Part shown: piece by piece, positions 9,668 through 19,221 of the stretch
How positions within the stretch are numbered: position 1 is the stretch's first letter
Layout of the letters: each line of letters begins with the position of its first letter
From: Pseudomonas lactucae
Lineage (GTDB): Bacteria; Pseudomonadota; Gammaproteobacteria; Pseudomonadales; Pseudomonadaceae
Length of the DNA stretch: 64,000 nucleotides
Assembly (NCBI RefSeq): GCF_016937615.1
Contig: NZ_JAFHKI010000115.1
Span: forward strand, 19,934-83,933
Direction of reading: 5' to 3'
Position numbers and translations under genes: made by a program
The notes under the pieces: generated by a model
Databases searched by the model: none
What the model was told of the DNA's origin: nothing
The model's input: the letters and a program-made list of their open reading frames with translations, nothing else

Positions 9668-10477
9668 TCAGGCGGGTTTGACCCGCTCTGAAGGCCGGCG
9701 CACCCCAGCCACAATCTTGTCCACCGCCTTGGTCGCCGCCACCATGCCAAAGGTCGCGGTGACCATCATCACCGCGCCAAACCCACCGGCACAGTCGAGC
9801 TTCACCCCGTCGCCGACAAAACTCTTCTGCAAACAGATGCTGCCGTCCGGCTTGGGATAGCGCAGCTGTTCGGTGGAAAAAACGCACGGCACGCTGTAAT
9901 GACGGGTCACGGTGCGCGAGAAACCGTAGTCGCGACGCAACGTGGAACGCACTTTCGAGGCCAGCGGGTCGTTGAAGGTGCGGTTCAGGTCGCACACCTG
10001 GATCAATGTGGGGTCGATCTGTCCGCCGGCACCGCCGGTGGTGATGATCTGGATCTTGCGGCGCTTGCACCAGGCAATCAGCGCGGCCTTGGCGTTGACC
10101 GCGTCGATACAGTCAATCACGCAGTCGATATTCGCAGTGATGTACTCGGCCATGGTGTCGCGGGTCACGAAATCCGCCACTGCATGCACTGTGCAATCCG
10201 GGTTGATGCCCCGCAGGCGTTCGGCCATCACCTCGACCTTGGGCTTGCCCACGGTGCTGTCCAGGGCATGCAACTGGCGGTTGCTGTTGCTGACGCAGAC
10301 ATCGTCCAGGTCAAACAGCGAAATCTCGCCCACGCCGCAGCGCGCCATGGCTTCCGCCGCCCAGGAGCCAACGCCGCCGACGCCGACGATCGCCACATGG
10401 GCCGCTTTCAAGCGTTCCAGGCCTTCAATGCCATACAAGCGGGCGACGCCTGCAAACCGCGTATCTTCTGTACTCAT
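9668..10477 (-). CDS. tcdA: tRNA threonylcarbamoyladenosine dehydratase (TcdA/CsdL)
   Basis: ThiF/E1-like enzyme of 269 aa that cyclises t6A37 of tRNA to ct6A using ATP, with the CsdA-CsdE system. The nucleotide-binding motif is VAIVGVGGVGSWAAEA near residues 30-45, followed by NSNRQLHAL and the Cys-containing VIDCIDAVNAKAAL. A hydrophobic C-terminal segment (GGFGAVMMVTATFGMVAATKAV) precedes the charged tail. The second of two in-frame ATGs (10477) lies 8 nt from a GGGG ribosome site, so it was chosen over 10483. It faces csdE. Confidence 0.92.
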   Translation of the reverse strand: MSTEDTRFAGVARLYGIEGLERLKAAHVAIVGVGGVGSWAAEAMARCGVGEISLFDLDDVCVSNSNRQLHALDSTVGKPKVEVMAERLRGINPDCTVHAVADFVTRDTMAEYITANIDCVIDCIDAVNAKAALIAWCKRRKIQIITTGGAGGQIDPTLIQVCDLNRTFNDPLASKVRSTLRRDYGFSRTVTRHYSVPCVFSTEQLRYPKPDGSICLQKSFVGDGVKLDCAGGFGAVMMVTATFGMVAATKAVDKIVAGVRRPSERVKPA

Positions 10478-10687
10478 GACCATTACCCCAAAAACCGGCG
10501 CGCATTATGGGCTACGCGGCGACAAGTTTTAAGCTACAAGTTAAGAACTTAGATGTACTTTCGCTGCCCAATGTCCGGTTTTTCTCTGCTTGCTGTACGG
10601 TCAGGGAAAGGCCGGTGTAGGATGCGCGCCGTTCGGCGCAGGCCGGCACCTCTTTTCGTTCCACACCTTTTGGAACCCGACATAACC

Positions 10688-13277
10688 ATGGCATCGCGTA
10701 AATTTGGACTCAACCTGGTGGTGGTGCTGGCAATTGCCGCACTGTTCACCGGCTTCTGGGCGCTGATCAACCGCCCGGTCACCGCTCCCAACTGGCCTGA
10801 GCAGATCTCGGGGTTTTCCTACTCGCCGTTCCAGCAAGGCCAGTACCCGCAAAAAGAGCAGTACCCCACTGACGAGCAGATGCGTCAGGACCTGGCAATC
10901 ATGAGCAAGCTGACGGACAACATCCGTACCTATTCGGTCGACGGCACCCTGGGGGACATCCCCAAGCTGGCGGAAGAGTTCGGCCTGCGCGTGACCCTCG
11001 GGATCTGGATCAGCCCGGACCTGGAGCGCAACGAACGCGAAATCCAACGTGCCATCGAAATTGCCAACAGCTCGCGCAGTGTCGTGCGGGTGGTGGTCGG
11101 TAACGAAGCGCTGTTCCGTGAAGAGATCACCCCAGAGGCACTGATCGTGCTGCTGGACCGCGTGCGCGCCGCCGTCAAAGTACCGGTCACGACCTCCGAG
11201 CAGTGGCACATCTGGGAAAAGAACCCGCAACTGGCCAAGCACGTCGACCTGATCGCCGCGCACATCCTGCCGTTTTGGGAGTTCATCCCGATGGACAAGG
11301 CCGGCCAATATGTACTCGACCGTGCCAGGGACCTGAAGAAACTGTTCCCGAAAAAACCGCTGCTGCTGTCGGAAGTAGGCTGGCCAAGTAACGGGCGCAT
11401 GCGCGGCGGGAATGAAGCGTCCCCGGCGGACCAGGCGATTTACCTGCGCACACTGGTGAACAAGCTCAATCGCCAGGGCTACAACTACTTCGTGATCGAG
11501 GCTTTCGATCAGCCGTGGAAAGTCAGCGATGAAGGCTCGGCCGGTGCCTATTGGGGCGTATTCAACGCCGCGCGCCAGCAGAAATTCAATTTTGAAGGTC
11601 CCGTCGTCGCAATCCCCCAATGGCGTGTACTGGCCATCGGTTCGGTGGTGCTCGCGCTGCTGTCGCTGACCCTGCTGATGATCGACGGCTCGGCCCTGCG
11701 CCAACGTGGCCGTACCTTCCTGACGTTTATCGCGTTCCTGTGCGGTTCGGTGCTGGTGTGGATCGGCTACGACTACAGTCAGCAATACAGCACCTGGTTC
11801 AGTGTCACCGTGGGCATCCTCTTGGCGCTCGGCGCCCTGGGCGTGTTTATCGTGCTGCTCACCGAAGCCCATGAACTGGCCGAAGCGGTGTGGACCCACA
11901 AGCGCCGCCGCGAATTCCTGCCGGTTGAAGGGGATTCGGACTACCGCCCGAAAGTATCGATCCACGTGCCGTGCTACAACGAACCGCCGGAGATGGTCAA
12001 ACAGACCCTCGACGCCCTGGCCGCCCTCGACTATCCGGACTACGAAGTCCTGATCATCGACAACAACACCAAGGACCCGGCGGTTTGGGAACCGGTGCGC
12101 GACTACTGCGAAACCCTGGGCCCGCGCTTCAAGTTCTTCCACGTCGCGCCCCTGGCCGGTTTCAAGGGCGGTGCGTTGAACTACCTGATCCCGCACACCG
12201 CCAAGGATGCCGAAGTGATCGCAGTGATCGACTCGGACTACTGCGTATCGCCCAACTGGCTCAAGCACATGGTGCCGCACTTCGCCGACCCGAAAATCGC
12301 CGTGGTGCAGTCGCCGCAGGATTACCGCGACCAGAACGAAAGCACCTTCAAGAAGCTCTGCTACGCGGAATACAAAGGCTTCTTCCATATCGGCATGGTC
12401 ACCCGCAACGACCGCGACGCGATCATCCAGCACGGCACCATGACCATGACACGCCGCTCGGTGCTCGAAGAACTGGGCTGGGCCGACTGGTGTATCTGTG
12501 AAGACGCCGAACTCGGCCTGCGGGTATTCGAGAAAGGTCTGTCGGCGGCGTATTACCACGACAGCTACGGCAAGGGCCTGATGCCGGACACCTTTATCGA
12601 CTTCAAGAAACAGCGTTTCCGCTGGGCCTATGGCGCGATCCAGATCATCAAGCGGCACACTGCCAGCCTGTTGCGCGGCAAAGACACCGAGCTGACCCGC
12701 GGCCAGCGCTATCACTTCCTGGCGGGCTGGTTGCCGTGGGTGGCCGATGGCATGAACATTTTCTTCACCGTCGGCGCGCTGTTGTGGTCGGCGGCGATGA
12801 TCATCGTGCGACGCGGGTCGACCGCCGCTGCTGATTTTCGCGATCCCGCCCTTGGCGTTGTTCGTGTTCAAGGTGGGCAAGATCATCTTCCTGTACCGCC
12901 GTGCGGTAGGTGTGAACCTCAAGGACGCATTCTGCGCGGCCCTGGCCGGGCTGGCGCTGTCCCACACCATCGCCAAGGCGGTGCTGTATGGTTTCTTCAC
13001 CACCAGCATTCCGTTCTTTCGTACACCGAAAAACGCGGATAACCATGGCTTCTGGGTGGCCATTTCCGAAGCCCGCGAAGAAATGTTCATCATGCTGCTG
13101 TTGTGGGGCGCGGCGCTGGGGATCTACCTGGTGCAGGGCCTGCCGAGCAACGACATGCGCTTCTGGGTGGTGATGCTGCTGGTGCAGTCGCTGCCGTACG
13201 TGGCGGCGTTGATCATGGCGTTCCTGTCGTCGCTGCCGAAACCGGCAGCGGCACCTGAGCCCGCACCGGCCAGTTAA
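10688..13277 (+). CDS. ndvB: NdvB-type beta-1,3-glucan glucosyltransferase, frameshifted as read
   Basis: Large membrane enzyme (about 863 aa if repaired) related to P. aeruginosa NdvB, which makes cyclic/periplasmic beta-1,3-glucans linked to biofilm antibiotic tolerance. A signal anchor is followed by a GH17-like domain (VGNEALFREE and LLSEVGWPSNG carry the two Glu). Membrane helices then lead into a GT2 domain with IDNNTKD, VIDSDYCV, EDAELGLR and QRFRWAYGA (QxxRW), and more helices. The frame changes near 12809-12823: the upstream frame ends in non-homologous sequence stopping at 13042, while the frame ending at 13277 carries the expected helices. Restoring one C at each of two C runs gives IIVPTRVDPPLL. 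It lies upstream of dapE, as in P. aeruginosa. Confidence 0.88.
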
Positions 13278-13294
13278 AACTGGCGCAATGCACT

Positions 13295-13319
13295 AAACGG
13301 CGGCCTCTGGCCGCGTTTT
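13295..13319 (+). terminator. Intrinsic terminator after ndvB
   Basis: Stem AAACG(G)CGGCC with a TCT loop and GGCCGCGTTTT, one bulged G, ending in four T. It lies 18 bp after the ndvB stop and 68 bp before dapE. Confidence 0.6.
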
Positions 13320-13386
13320 GCTATAAGATAACGGCCGTTTTGTCTGCCCGCCCTGCTCTTCCAAACATGCTTTCCGGAGTTTTCCC

Positions 13387-14538
13387 ATGACGGCCCATGC
13401 CGACCTTTCGCCGACCCTTCAACTTGCCATCGACCTGATCCGTCGCCCGTCGGTCACGCCGATCGACGCCGATTGCCAGAAGCTGATGATGCAGCGCCTG
13501 GGCGACGCTGGTTTTGCGCTGGAGCCGATGCGCATCTTCGAGGTGGATAACTTCTGGGCCACCCACGGCAAGCACGAAGGACCGGTGCTGTGCTTTGCCG
13601 GCCACACCGACGTGGTACCGACCGGCCCGGTGCAGGCCTGGCAGAACGATCCGTTCGACGCGCTGATCGACGAAAACGGCATGCTCTGCGGGCGTGGCGC
13701 CGCCGACATGAAAGGCAGCCTGGCGGCCATGCTGGTGGCCGCGGAGCGTTTCGTCACCGACTACCCGGACCACAAGGGTTCGGTCGCTTTCCTGATCACC
13801 AGCGATGAAGAAGGCCCGGCGCACCACGGCACCAAAGCCGTGATCGAACGACTGGCCGCACGCAAGGAGCGCCTGGACTGGTGCATCGTCGGCGAACCAT
13901 CGAGCACCACCCTGGTGGGCGATGTGGTCAAGAACGGCCGCCGTGGTTCCCTCGGTGCCACCCTGACCGTGCGCGGCGTACAAGGCCACGTGGCCTACCC
14001 GCACCTGGCGAAGAACCCGATTCATCTGGCTGCGCCGGCCTTGGCCGAATTGGCCGCGGAGCATTGGGACAACGGCAACACGTTCTTTCCGCCGACCAGC
14101 TTCCAGATCTCCAACCTCAATGCCGGCACCGGCGCCACCAACGTGATTCCCGGCGACCTGACGGCGGTGTTCAACTTCCGCTTCTCCACCGAATCCACCG
14201 TCGAAGGCCTGCAACAGCGCGTCGCGGCGATTCTCGACAAGCATGGCCTGGACTGGCACGTTGAGTGGGCACTGTCGGGCCTGCCGTTCCTCACCGAACC
14301 GGGCGCGTTGCTCGACGCCGTATCGGCCAGCATCAAGGCGATCACCGGTCGCGAAACCCAGGCGTCCACCAGCGGCGGCACCTCGGACGGGCGTTTCATC
14401 GCCACCCTCGGCACCCAGGTGGTCGAGCTGGGCCCGGTCAACGCGACGATCCATCAGGTCAACGAGCGCATCCTCGCCAGCGACCTCGATGTGCTGACCG
14501 AAATCTACTACCAGACCCTGATCAAGTTGCTCGCCTGA
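13387..14538 (+). CDS. dapE: Succinyl-diaminopimelate desuccinylase
   Basis: Dinuclear zinc M20-family hydrolase of 383 aa that removes succinate from N-succinyl-LL-DAP, the step after DapC. Metal ligands and catalytic residues are visible in order: CFAGHTDVVPTG (His, Asp), CGRGAADMKG (bridging Asp), SDEEGPA (catalytic Glu and ligand), IVGEPSS, and the C-terminal NATIHQVNER (His). The length matches E. coli DapE (375 aa). The ATG at 13387 follows CCGGAGTTTTCCC. The last base of its stop codon starts rlmA, so the two genes are coupled. Confidence 0.96.
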   Translation: MTAHADLSPTLQLAIDLIRRPSVTPIDADCQKLMMQRLGDAGFALEPMRIFEVDNFWATHGKHEGPVLCFAGHTDVVPTGPVQAWQNDPFDALIDENGMLCGRGAADMKGSLAAMLVAAERFVTDYPDHKGSVAFLITSDEEGPAHHGTKAVIERLAARKERLDWCIVGEPSSTTLVGDVVKNGRRGSLGATLTVRGVQGHVAYPHLAKNPIHLAAPALAELAAEHWDNGNTFFPPTSFQISNLNAGTGATNVIPGDLTAVFNFRFSTESTVEGLQQRVAAILDKHGLDWHVEWALSGLPFLTEPGALLDAVSASIKAITGRETQASTSGGTSDGRFIATLGTQVVELGPVNATIHQVNERILASDLDVLTEIYYQTLIKLLA

Positions 14539-15347
14539 TGCTCGCTTGCCCCCTTTGCAGCGCCCCGCTCAACGCGGTGGAAAATGGCGTGGTGTGCCCG
14601 GCCGGACACCGTTTTGACCGTGCGCGCCAGGGTTACCTGAACCTGCTGCCGGTGCAGCACAAAAACAGCCGCGATCCGGGCGACAACCTGGCCATGGTCG
14701 AGGCACGCCGCGACTTCCTTAACGCCGGGCACTACGCCCCGGTGGCCAGACGCCTGGCGGAACTGGCGGCCGAGCGCGCGCCGCAGCGCTGGGTGGACAT
14801 CGGCTGTGGCGAGGGTTACTACACCGCGCAAATCGCCGACGCCCTGCCCCACGCCGACGGCTATGCACTGGATATCTCCAAGGAAGCCGTCAAGCGCGCC
14901 TGCAAGCGCAACCCGGCGCTGACCTGGTTGATCGCCAGCATGGCCCGCGTGCCCTTGGCCGATGCCAGCTGCCAGTTCCTCGCCAGTGTGTTCAGCCCGT
15001 TGGACTGGCAGGAGGCCAAGCGCCTGCTCAGCCCCGGCGGCGGCTTGATGAAGGTTGGCCCCACCCGTGGCCATCTGATGCAATTGCGCGAGCGCCTGTA
15101 CGACGAAGTGCGCGAGTACACCGACGATAAGCACCTGGCCCTGGTGCCACAGGGCATGAGCCTGGCGCACAGCGAAACCCTGGAGTTCACATTGAGCCTG
15201 GCCAAGCCCAGCGACCGCGCCAACCTGCTGGCCATGACACCCCATGGCTGGCGTGCCAGTGCCGAGCGCCGCGCCGAGGTGATCGAGGCCGCCGAGCCGC
15301 TGCAGGTCACCGTGTCGATGCGCTACGATTATTTCGTGCTTCAATAA
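14538..15347 (+). CDS. rlmA: 23S rRNA (guanine-N1)-methyltransferase RlmA
   Basis: SAM-dependent methyltransferase of 269 aa that modifies G745 of 23S rRNA. An N-terminal zinc-binding patch (ACPLCSAPL, then VVCPAGHRFD) is followed by the SAM motif WVDIGCGEGYY near residues 87-97 and the catalytic-region motif SVFSPLDWQEA. The ATG at 14538 overlaps the dapE stop by one base (TGATG). The same gene order (rrmA next to dapE and ndvB) is known in P. aeruginosa. Confidence 0.92.
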   Translation: MLACPLCSAPLNAVENGVVCPAGHRFDRARQGYLNLLPVQHKNSRDPGDNLAMVEARRDFLNAGHYAPVARRLAELAAERAPQRWVDIGCGEGYYTAQIADALPHADGYALDISKEAVKRACKRNPALTWLIASMARVPLADASCQFLASVFSPLDWQEAKRLLSPGGGLMKVGPTRGHLMQLRERLYDEVREYTDDKHLALVPQGMSLAHSETLEFTLSLAKPSDRANLLAMTPHGWRASAERRAEVIEAAEPLQVTVSMRYDYFVLQ

Positions 15348-15400
15348 CCGACTTTCTACATCCGCGAATGGATTTTCGAATCCCGCAACGAGGAACATCC

Positions 15401-15778
15401 ATGCGCCAACCCGATATCGAGATTTACCTGAAGGACGCCGACGTCGACTACAAGGCCATTGCCGCCTGGCTGGGCGCTGCCTTGGGCCCATGCACCGACT
15501 GGGTCCAGAAGGGCCAGACCTACAAGTGCAAGGCCGGCAATGTGCCCGTCACCTGGTTGCCAAAGGCCGTCGGCAAATGGAACAGCCTGTACCTGGAAAG
15601 CGACCAGACTCCGTGGGACGACGACATCGCCTGCGCCCGCGCCGCCTTTGCCGCACTGAATGTGGAAGTGCGCTGCGCACCGGGGACATGGGTCGAAGAG
15701 GAAGGTGAGGAAAGCGCTGATCGCTGGATGCGCATAAGCGTTGATGGGGAAGAAGAGATCACCTGGAAAACAGCTTAA
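15401..15778 (+). CDS. Conserved hypothetical protein
   Basis: Soluble, acidic 125-aa protein (MRQPDIEIYLKDADV...) with no signal peptide or membrane segment. It is rich in Trp (WLGAAL, DWVQKG, WNSLYL, DRWMR, ITWKTA) and Asp/Glu. I recognise it as a conserved Pseudomonas protein but know no function. The ATG at 15401 follows CGAGGAACATCC; an in-frame ATG at 15368 lacks a ribosome site. It converges on the cold-shock gene, sharing a repeat-rich 27-bp gap. Confidence 0.8.
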   Translation: MRQPDIEIYLKDADVDYKAIAAWLGAALGPCTDWVQKGQTYKCKAGNVPVTWLPKAVGKWNSLYLESDQTPWDDDIACARAAFAALNVEVRCAPGTWVEEEGEESADRWMRISVDGEEEITWKTA

Positions 15779-15782
15779 AAGC

Positions 15783-15829
15783 AGCTACAAGCTACAAGCT
15801 ACAAGTCAAAGCGCTTGCAGCTTGTAGCT
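15783..15829. repeat. agctacaagct direct and inverted repeat between convergent genes
   Basis: AGCTACAAGCT occurs at 15783-15793 and 15790-15800 (overlapping direct copies), and its exact complement AGCTTGTAGCT is at 15819-15829. This forms a strong hairpin between the 3' ends of the convergent hypothetical and cold-shock genes and probably serves as a bidirectional terminator. The right arm encodes the last residues of the cold-shock protein. Related agctgcaag/agctacaag motifs recur at 10522-10550, 25434-25500, 31542-31555, 34300-34325 and 60150-60190. Confidence 0.75.
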
Positions 15830-16057
15830 TGACACTTGCCGCTCGGCCTTACAGGCGACCACATCCTCCGCCTGCAACCCCTTCTCACCGCTCACAACCG
15901 CGTATTCCACCTGCTGGCCTTCGGCCAACGAGCGGTGGCCTTCGCCGCGAATGGCGCGGTAGTGTACAAACACATCCTTGCCGTCTTCGCGCTGGATAAA
16001 GCCATAGCCCTTTGCATCGTTGAACCACTTCACATTGCCGGTTTCGCGCTCTGCCAT
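15806..16057 (-). CDS. Cold-shock-domain protein (CspA family)
   Basis: Single cold-shock domain protein that binds single-stranded nucleic acid, 83 aa as read. RNP motifs are present: GNVKWFNDAKGYGFIQRE and DVFVHYRAI, followed by GQQVEYAVVSGEKG. The ATG at 16057 (MAERETGNVKWF) is the family start; a start five codons upstream lacks support. The last ten residues (QVSSYKLQAL) come from the dispersed repeat at 15783-15829, so the C-terminal tail is longer than a typical 70-aa Csp and looks acquired. It is divergent from plsB, with 184 bp between the starts. Confidence 0.92.
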   Translation of the reverse strand: MAERETGNVKWFNDAKGYGFIQREDGKDVFVHYRAIRGEGHRSLAEGQQVEYAVVSGEKGLQAEDVVACKAERQVSSYKLQAL

Positions 16058-16241
16058 CTGTTTTACTCCCACGTCGTTTTTTTATTGTTGAGCCGTTTCG
16101 CGTTGAACTGCCGAGTATAAGACAGGCGCAAAAACGATCAACTCAAGTTTACATCGCTGCTTTTTTGCCGATTTTCGGCGAATACGGCACACTACCGGCC
16201 CGAGCACCTGCTCGGTTTTTTCCACTTCAAGCAGCTCACCT

Positions 16242-18746
16242 ATGACCCGCTCCCCGTTCCGCCGTCTGGTATTTGGCACCTTGCGCCGACTGTTGTACCT
16301 CTGGGTCCGCTCGGAGACGATCAACCAGTCGTCCCTAACCCTTAACCTGGACCGCAGCCGGCCGGTGTTCTACGTCCTGCAATCGCCCTCGCTCACCGAG
16401 TTGGCCGTGGTCGATGCCGAGTGCACCAAAGCCGGCCTGCCACGCCCGGTGCTGCCGGTATCGGTCGGCCCGCTGATGGAACCCGCGGCGTTCTTCTACC
16501 TCACGCCGGAGCCCGACTGGCTCGGCCGCCAGGACAAGCGCGGCGCGCCGCCGACCCTGACCCGCCTGGTCAACACGCTGACCGAACATGCCGAAGAGAA
16601 TGCACAAATCATTCCGGTCAGCGTGTTCTGGGGCCAGTCGCCCGAGAGCGAGTCCAGCCCGTGGAAGCTGCTGTTTGCCGACAGCTGGGCCGTCACCGGG
16701 CGTCTGCGCCGGTTGTTGAGCATTCTGATACTGGGTCGCAAGACCCGTGTGCAATTCTCCGCGCCTATCAACCTGCGTGAATTGATCGAGCACAATAAAG
16801 GGCACGAACGCACTGTGCGGATGGCCCAGCGCATCCTGCGTGTGCACTTTCGTAACCTCAAGACCGCCGTGATCGGCCCCGACCTGTCCCACCGCCGCAA
16901 CCTGGTGAAGGGCCTGGTCAACATGCCGCTGGTACGCCAGGCCATTTTTGATGAAGCCGAGCGCGAAAAAATCAGCCCGGAAAAAGCCAAGGCCCAAGCC
17001 CTGCGCTATGGCAACGAAATTGCCTCGGACTACACCTACACCGCGATCCGCTTTTTGGAAGTGGTGCTGAGCTGGTTCTGGAACAAGATCTACGACGGTA
17101 TCAAGGTCAATAACATCGAGGGTGTGCAAAAGGTCGCCCAGGGTTATGAAGTGATCTATGTGCCCTGCCACCGCAGCCATATCGACTACCTGCTGCTCTC
17201 GTACCTGCTGTTCAAGAACGGGCTGACCCCACCGCACATCGCCGCCGGCATCAACCTGAACATGCCGGTGATCGGCAGCCTGCTGCGCCGGGGCGGTGCG
17301 TTTTTCATGCGCCGCACCTTCAAGGGCAACCCGCTGTACACCTCGGTGTTCAACGAATACCTGCACACCTTGTTCACCAAGGGTTTCCCGGTGGAGTACT
17401 TCGTCGAGGGCGGACGCTCGCGCACCGGGCGCATGCTGCAACCGAAAACCGGGATGCTGGCGATTACCCTGCGCAGTTTCCTGCGCTCCTCACGCATGCC
17501 CATCGTGTTTGTCCCCGTATACATCGGCTACGAGCGCGTGCTTGAAGGCCGCACCTACCTGGGCGAACTGCGCGGCGCGAGCAAGAAAAAAGAGTCGATC
17601 TTCGATATTTTCAAAGTGGTCGGCGCGCTCAAGCAGCGTTTCGGCCAGGTCGCGGTCAACTTCGGCGAGCCGATCAAGCTGGCCGAGTTCCTTGACCATG
17701 AACAACCCGACTGGCGCGCCCAGGAACTGGGGCCTAACTACAAACCGGCGTGGCTCAACGAAACCACCAACCGCCTCGGCGAACAGGTGGCGCGCCACTT
17801 GAACGAAGCCGCGGCGGTGAACCCGGTGAACCTGGTGGCCCTGGCGCTGCTGTCCACCACGCGCCTGGCCCTGGACGAGCAAGCCATGGCTCGCCAGCTG
17901 GACCTGTACCTGGCGCTGCTGCGCCGTGTGCCCTACTCACCGCACACCACCCTGCCGGAAGGCGACGGCCAGGCCTTGATCAAGCACGTCAAGGACATGG
18001 ACCTGCTGTCGGAACAAAGCGATGCCCTGGGCAAGATCCTGTACCTGGACGAGCAGAACGCCGTCCTGATGACCTACTACCGCAACAACGTGCTGCACAT
18101 CTTCGCCCTGCCGGCGTTGCTGGCGAGTTTCTTCCAGAGCAGTTCGCGCATGAGCCGCGAGCAGATCCTGCGCTACACCCACGCGCTGTATCCGTACCTG
18201 CAATCGGAGTTGTTTATCCGCTGGTCGCTGGAAGAACTTGACGCGGTCATCGACCAATGGCTCGAAGCGTTCGTCGAACAAGGCCTGCTGCGCTTTGAAA
18301 AAGACCTGTACCTGCGTCCGGCACCGAGTTCACGGCACTTTGTGTTGCTGACCCTGCTGTCCAAGAGCATCGCCCAGACCCTGCAGCGTTTTTACATGGC
18401 CATCTCGCTGCTGCTCAACAGCGGCCAGAACAGCATCAGCGCCGAAGAACTGGAAGACTTGTGCACGATCATGGCCCAGCGCCTGTCAATCCTGCATGGT
18501 CTCAATGCGCCGGAGTTCTTCGATAAGAGCCTTTTCCGACATTTTATTCAGACCTTGCTGGAGCAGGATGTACTGCGTCGCGACGAGGCCGGCAAGTTGA
18601 GCTACCACGACCTGCTTGGCGAGTTGGCCGAAGGTGCCGCCAAACGCGTGCTGCCCGCCGAGATTCGCCTGTCGATCCGCCAGGTGGCGCTGCACCGAGT
18701 GGATGGCGCAGCCGAACAACCGACTGACCCGGAAGAAACCCGCTAA
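16242..18746 (+). CDS. plsB: Glycerol-3-phosphate 1-O-acyltransferase PlsB
   Basis: Membrane-associated enzyme of 834 aa that acylates sn-glycerol-3-phosphate at position 1, the first step of phospholipid synthesis. The acyltransferase block HX4D is in VPCHRSHIDYLLLSYLL near residue 309. It is followed by GAFFMRRTFKGN, the substrate motif VEYFVEGGRSRTGR near residue 387 and IVFVPVYIGYE. The length matches E. coli PlsB (807 aa). ATG at 16242, following the divergent csp promoter region. Confidence 0.96.
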   Translation: MTRSPFRRLVFGTLRRLLYLWVRSETINQSSLTLNLDRSRPVFYVLQSPSLTELAVVDAECTKAGLPRPVLPVSVGPLMEPAAFFYLTPEPDWLGRQDKRGAPPTLTRLVNTLTEHAEENAQIIPVSVFWGQSPESESSPWKLLFADSWAVTGRLRRLLSILILGRKTRVQFSAPINLRELIEHNKGHERTVRMAQRILRVHFRNLKTAVIGPDLSHRRNLVKGLVNMPLVRQAIFDEAEREKISPEKAKAQALRYGNEIASDYTYTAIRFLEVVLSWFWNKIYDGIKVNNIEGVQKVAQGYEVIYVPCHRSHIDYLLLSYLLFKNGLTPPHIAAGINLNMPVIGSLLRRGGAFFMRRTFKGNPLYTSVFNEYLHTLFTKGFPVEYFVEGGRSRTGRMLQPKTGMLAITLRSFLRSSRMPIVFVPVYIGYERVLEGRTYLGELRGASKKKESIFDIFKVVGALKQRFGQVAVNFGEPIKLAEFLDHEQPDWRAQELGPNYKPAWLNETTNRLGEQVARHLNEAAAVNPVNLVALALLSTTRLALDEQAMARQLDLYLALLRRVPYSPHTTLPEGDGQALIKHVKDMDLLSEQSDALGKILYLDEQNAVLMTYYRNNVLHIFALPALLASFFQSSSRMSREQILRYTHALYPYLQSELFIRWSLEELDAVIDQWLEAFVEQGLLRFEKDLYLRPAPSSRHFVLLTLLSKSIAQTLQRFYMAISLLLNSGQNSISAEELEDLCTIMAQRLSILHGLNAPEFFDKSLFRHFIQTLLEQDVLRRDEAGKLSYHDLLGELAEGAAKRVLPAEIRLSIRQVALHRVDGAAEQPTDPEETR

Positions 18747-18797
18747 ATTGATTGAGGCGCCGGTGGAATGCTGGCGCTGTTTACAAGGAGCGACACC

Positions 18798-19199
18798 ATG
18801 AAAAAGATCATTCTCCTGGGTCTCAGCGCCCTGCTCGGAGCCTGCCAATCCATGAGCCCTGCCCCGAAAGCCAGCCTTGACGGCGAAGTGTTCTACCTAC
18901 AACGCATCGCCCTGCCACCGACGGCCATCTTGAGCATCACCCTGCAGGACGTCTCGCTGGCGGACGCCCCGGCCGTAACCCTGGCCGAACAGAAAGGCCC
19001 GGTCAAAGGCCAGGTGCCATTGCCGTTCCACCTCAGCTATGACCCGGCGCAGGTCAAGCCTGGCCACAGTTATTCGGTGAGTGCTCGCATCGAACTGGAG
19101 GGCAAGCTACTGTTTATCACCACCGAGCGGCACACCGTGCAACTCAACGGCCAGGACCCTCAGCCTCTGCGTCTGCGCGTTGATGCCGCGGCCCACTGA
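18798..19199 (+). CDS. YbaY/YscW-family lipoprotein
   Basis: Predicted lipoprotein of 133 aa. A short signal peptide ends in the lipobox LLGAC (Cys at about residue 14). The mature part has the YbaY/type III secretion pilotin-like beta fold signature: YLQRIALPPTAILSITLQDVSLAD, then PLPFHLSYDPAQVKPGHSYSVSARIE. No secretion genes are nearby, so a general envelope role is likelier than a pilotin. The ATG at 18798 has an AAGGAG site 7 nt upstream; an earlier in-frame ATG at 18768 would spoil the signal peptide. Confidence 0.85.
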   Translation: MKKIILLGLSALLGACQSMSPAPKASLDGEVFYLQRIALPPTAILSITLQDVSLADAPAVTLAEQKGPVKGQVPLPFHLSYDPAQVKPGHSYSVSARIELEGKLLFITTERHTVQLNGQDPQPLRLRVDAAAH

Positions 19200-19221
19200 A
19201 TTCGAACATAAGGAAGCCTCC

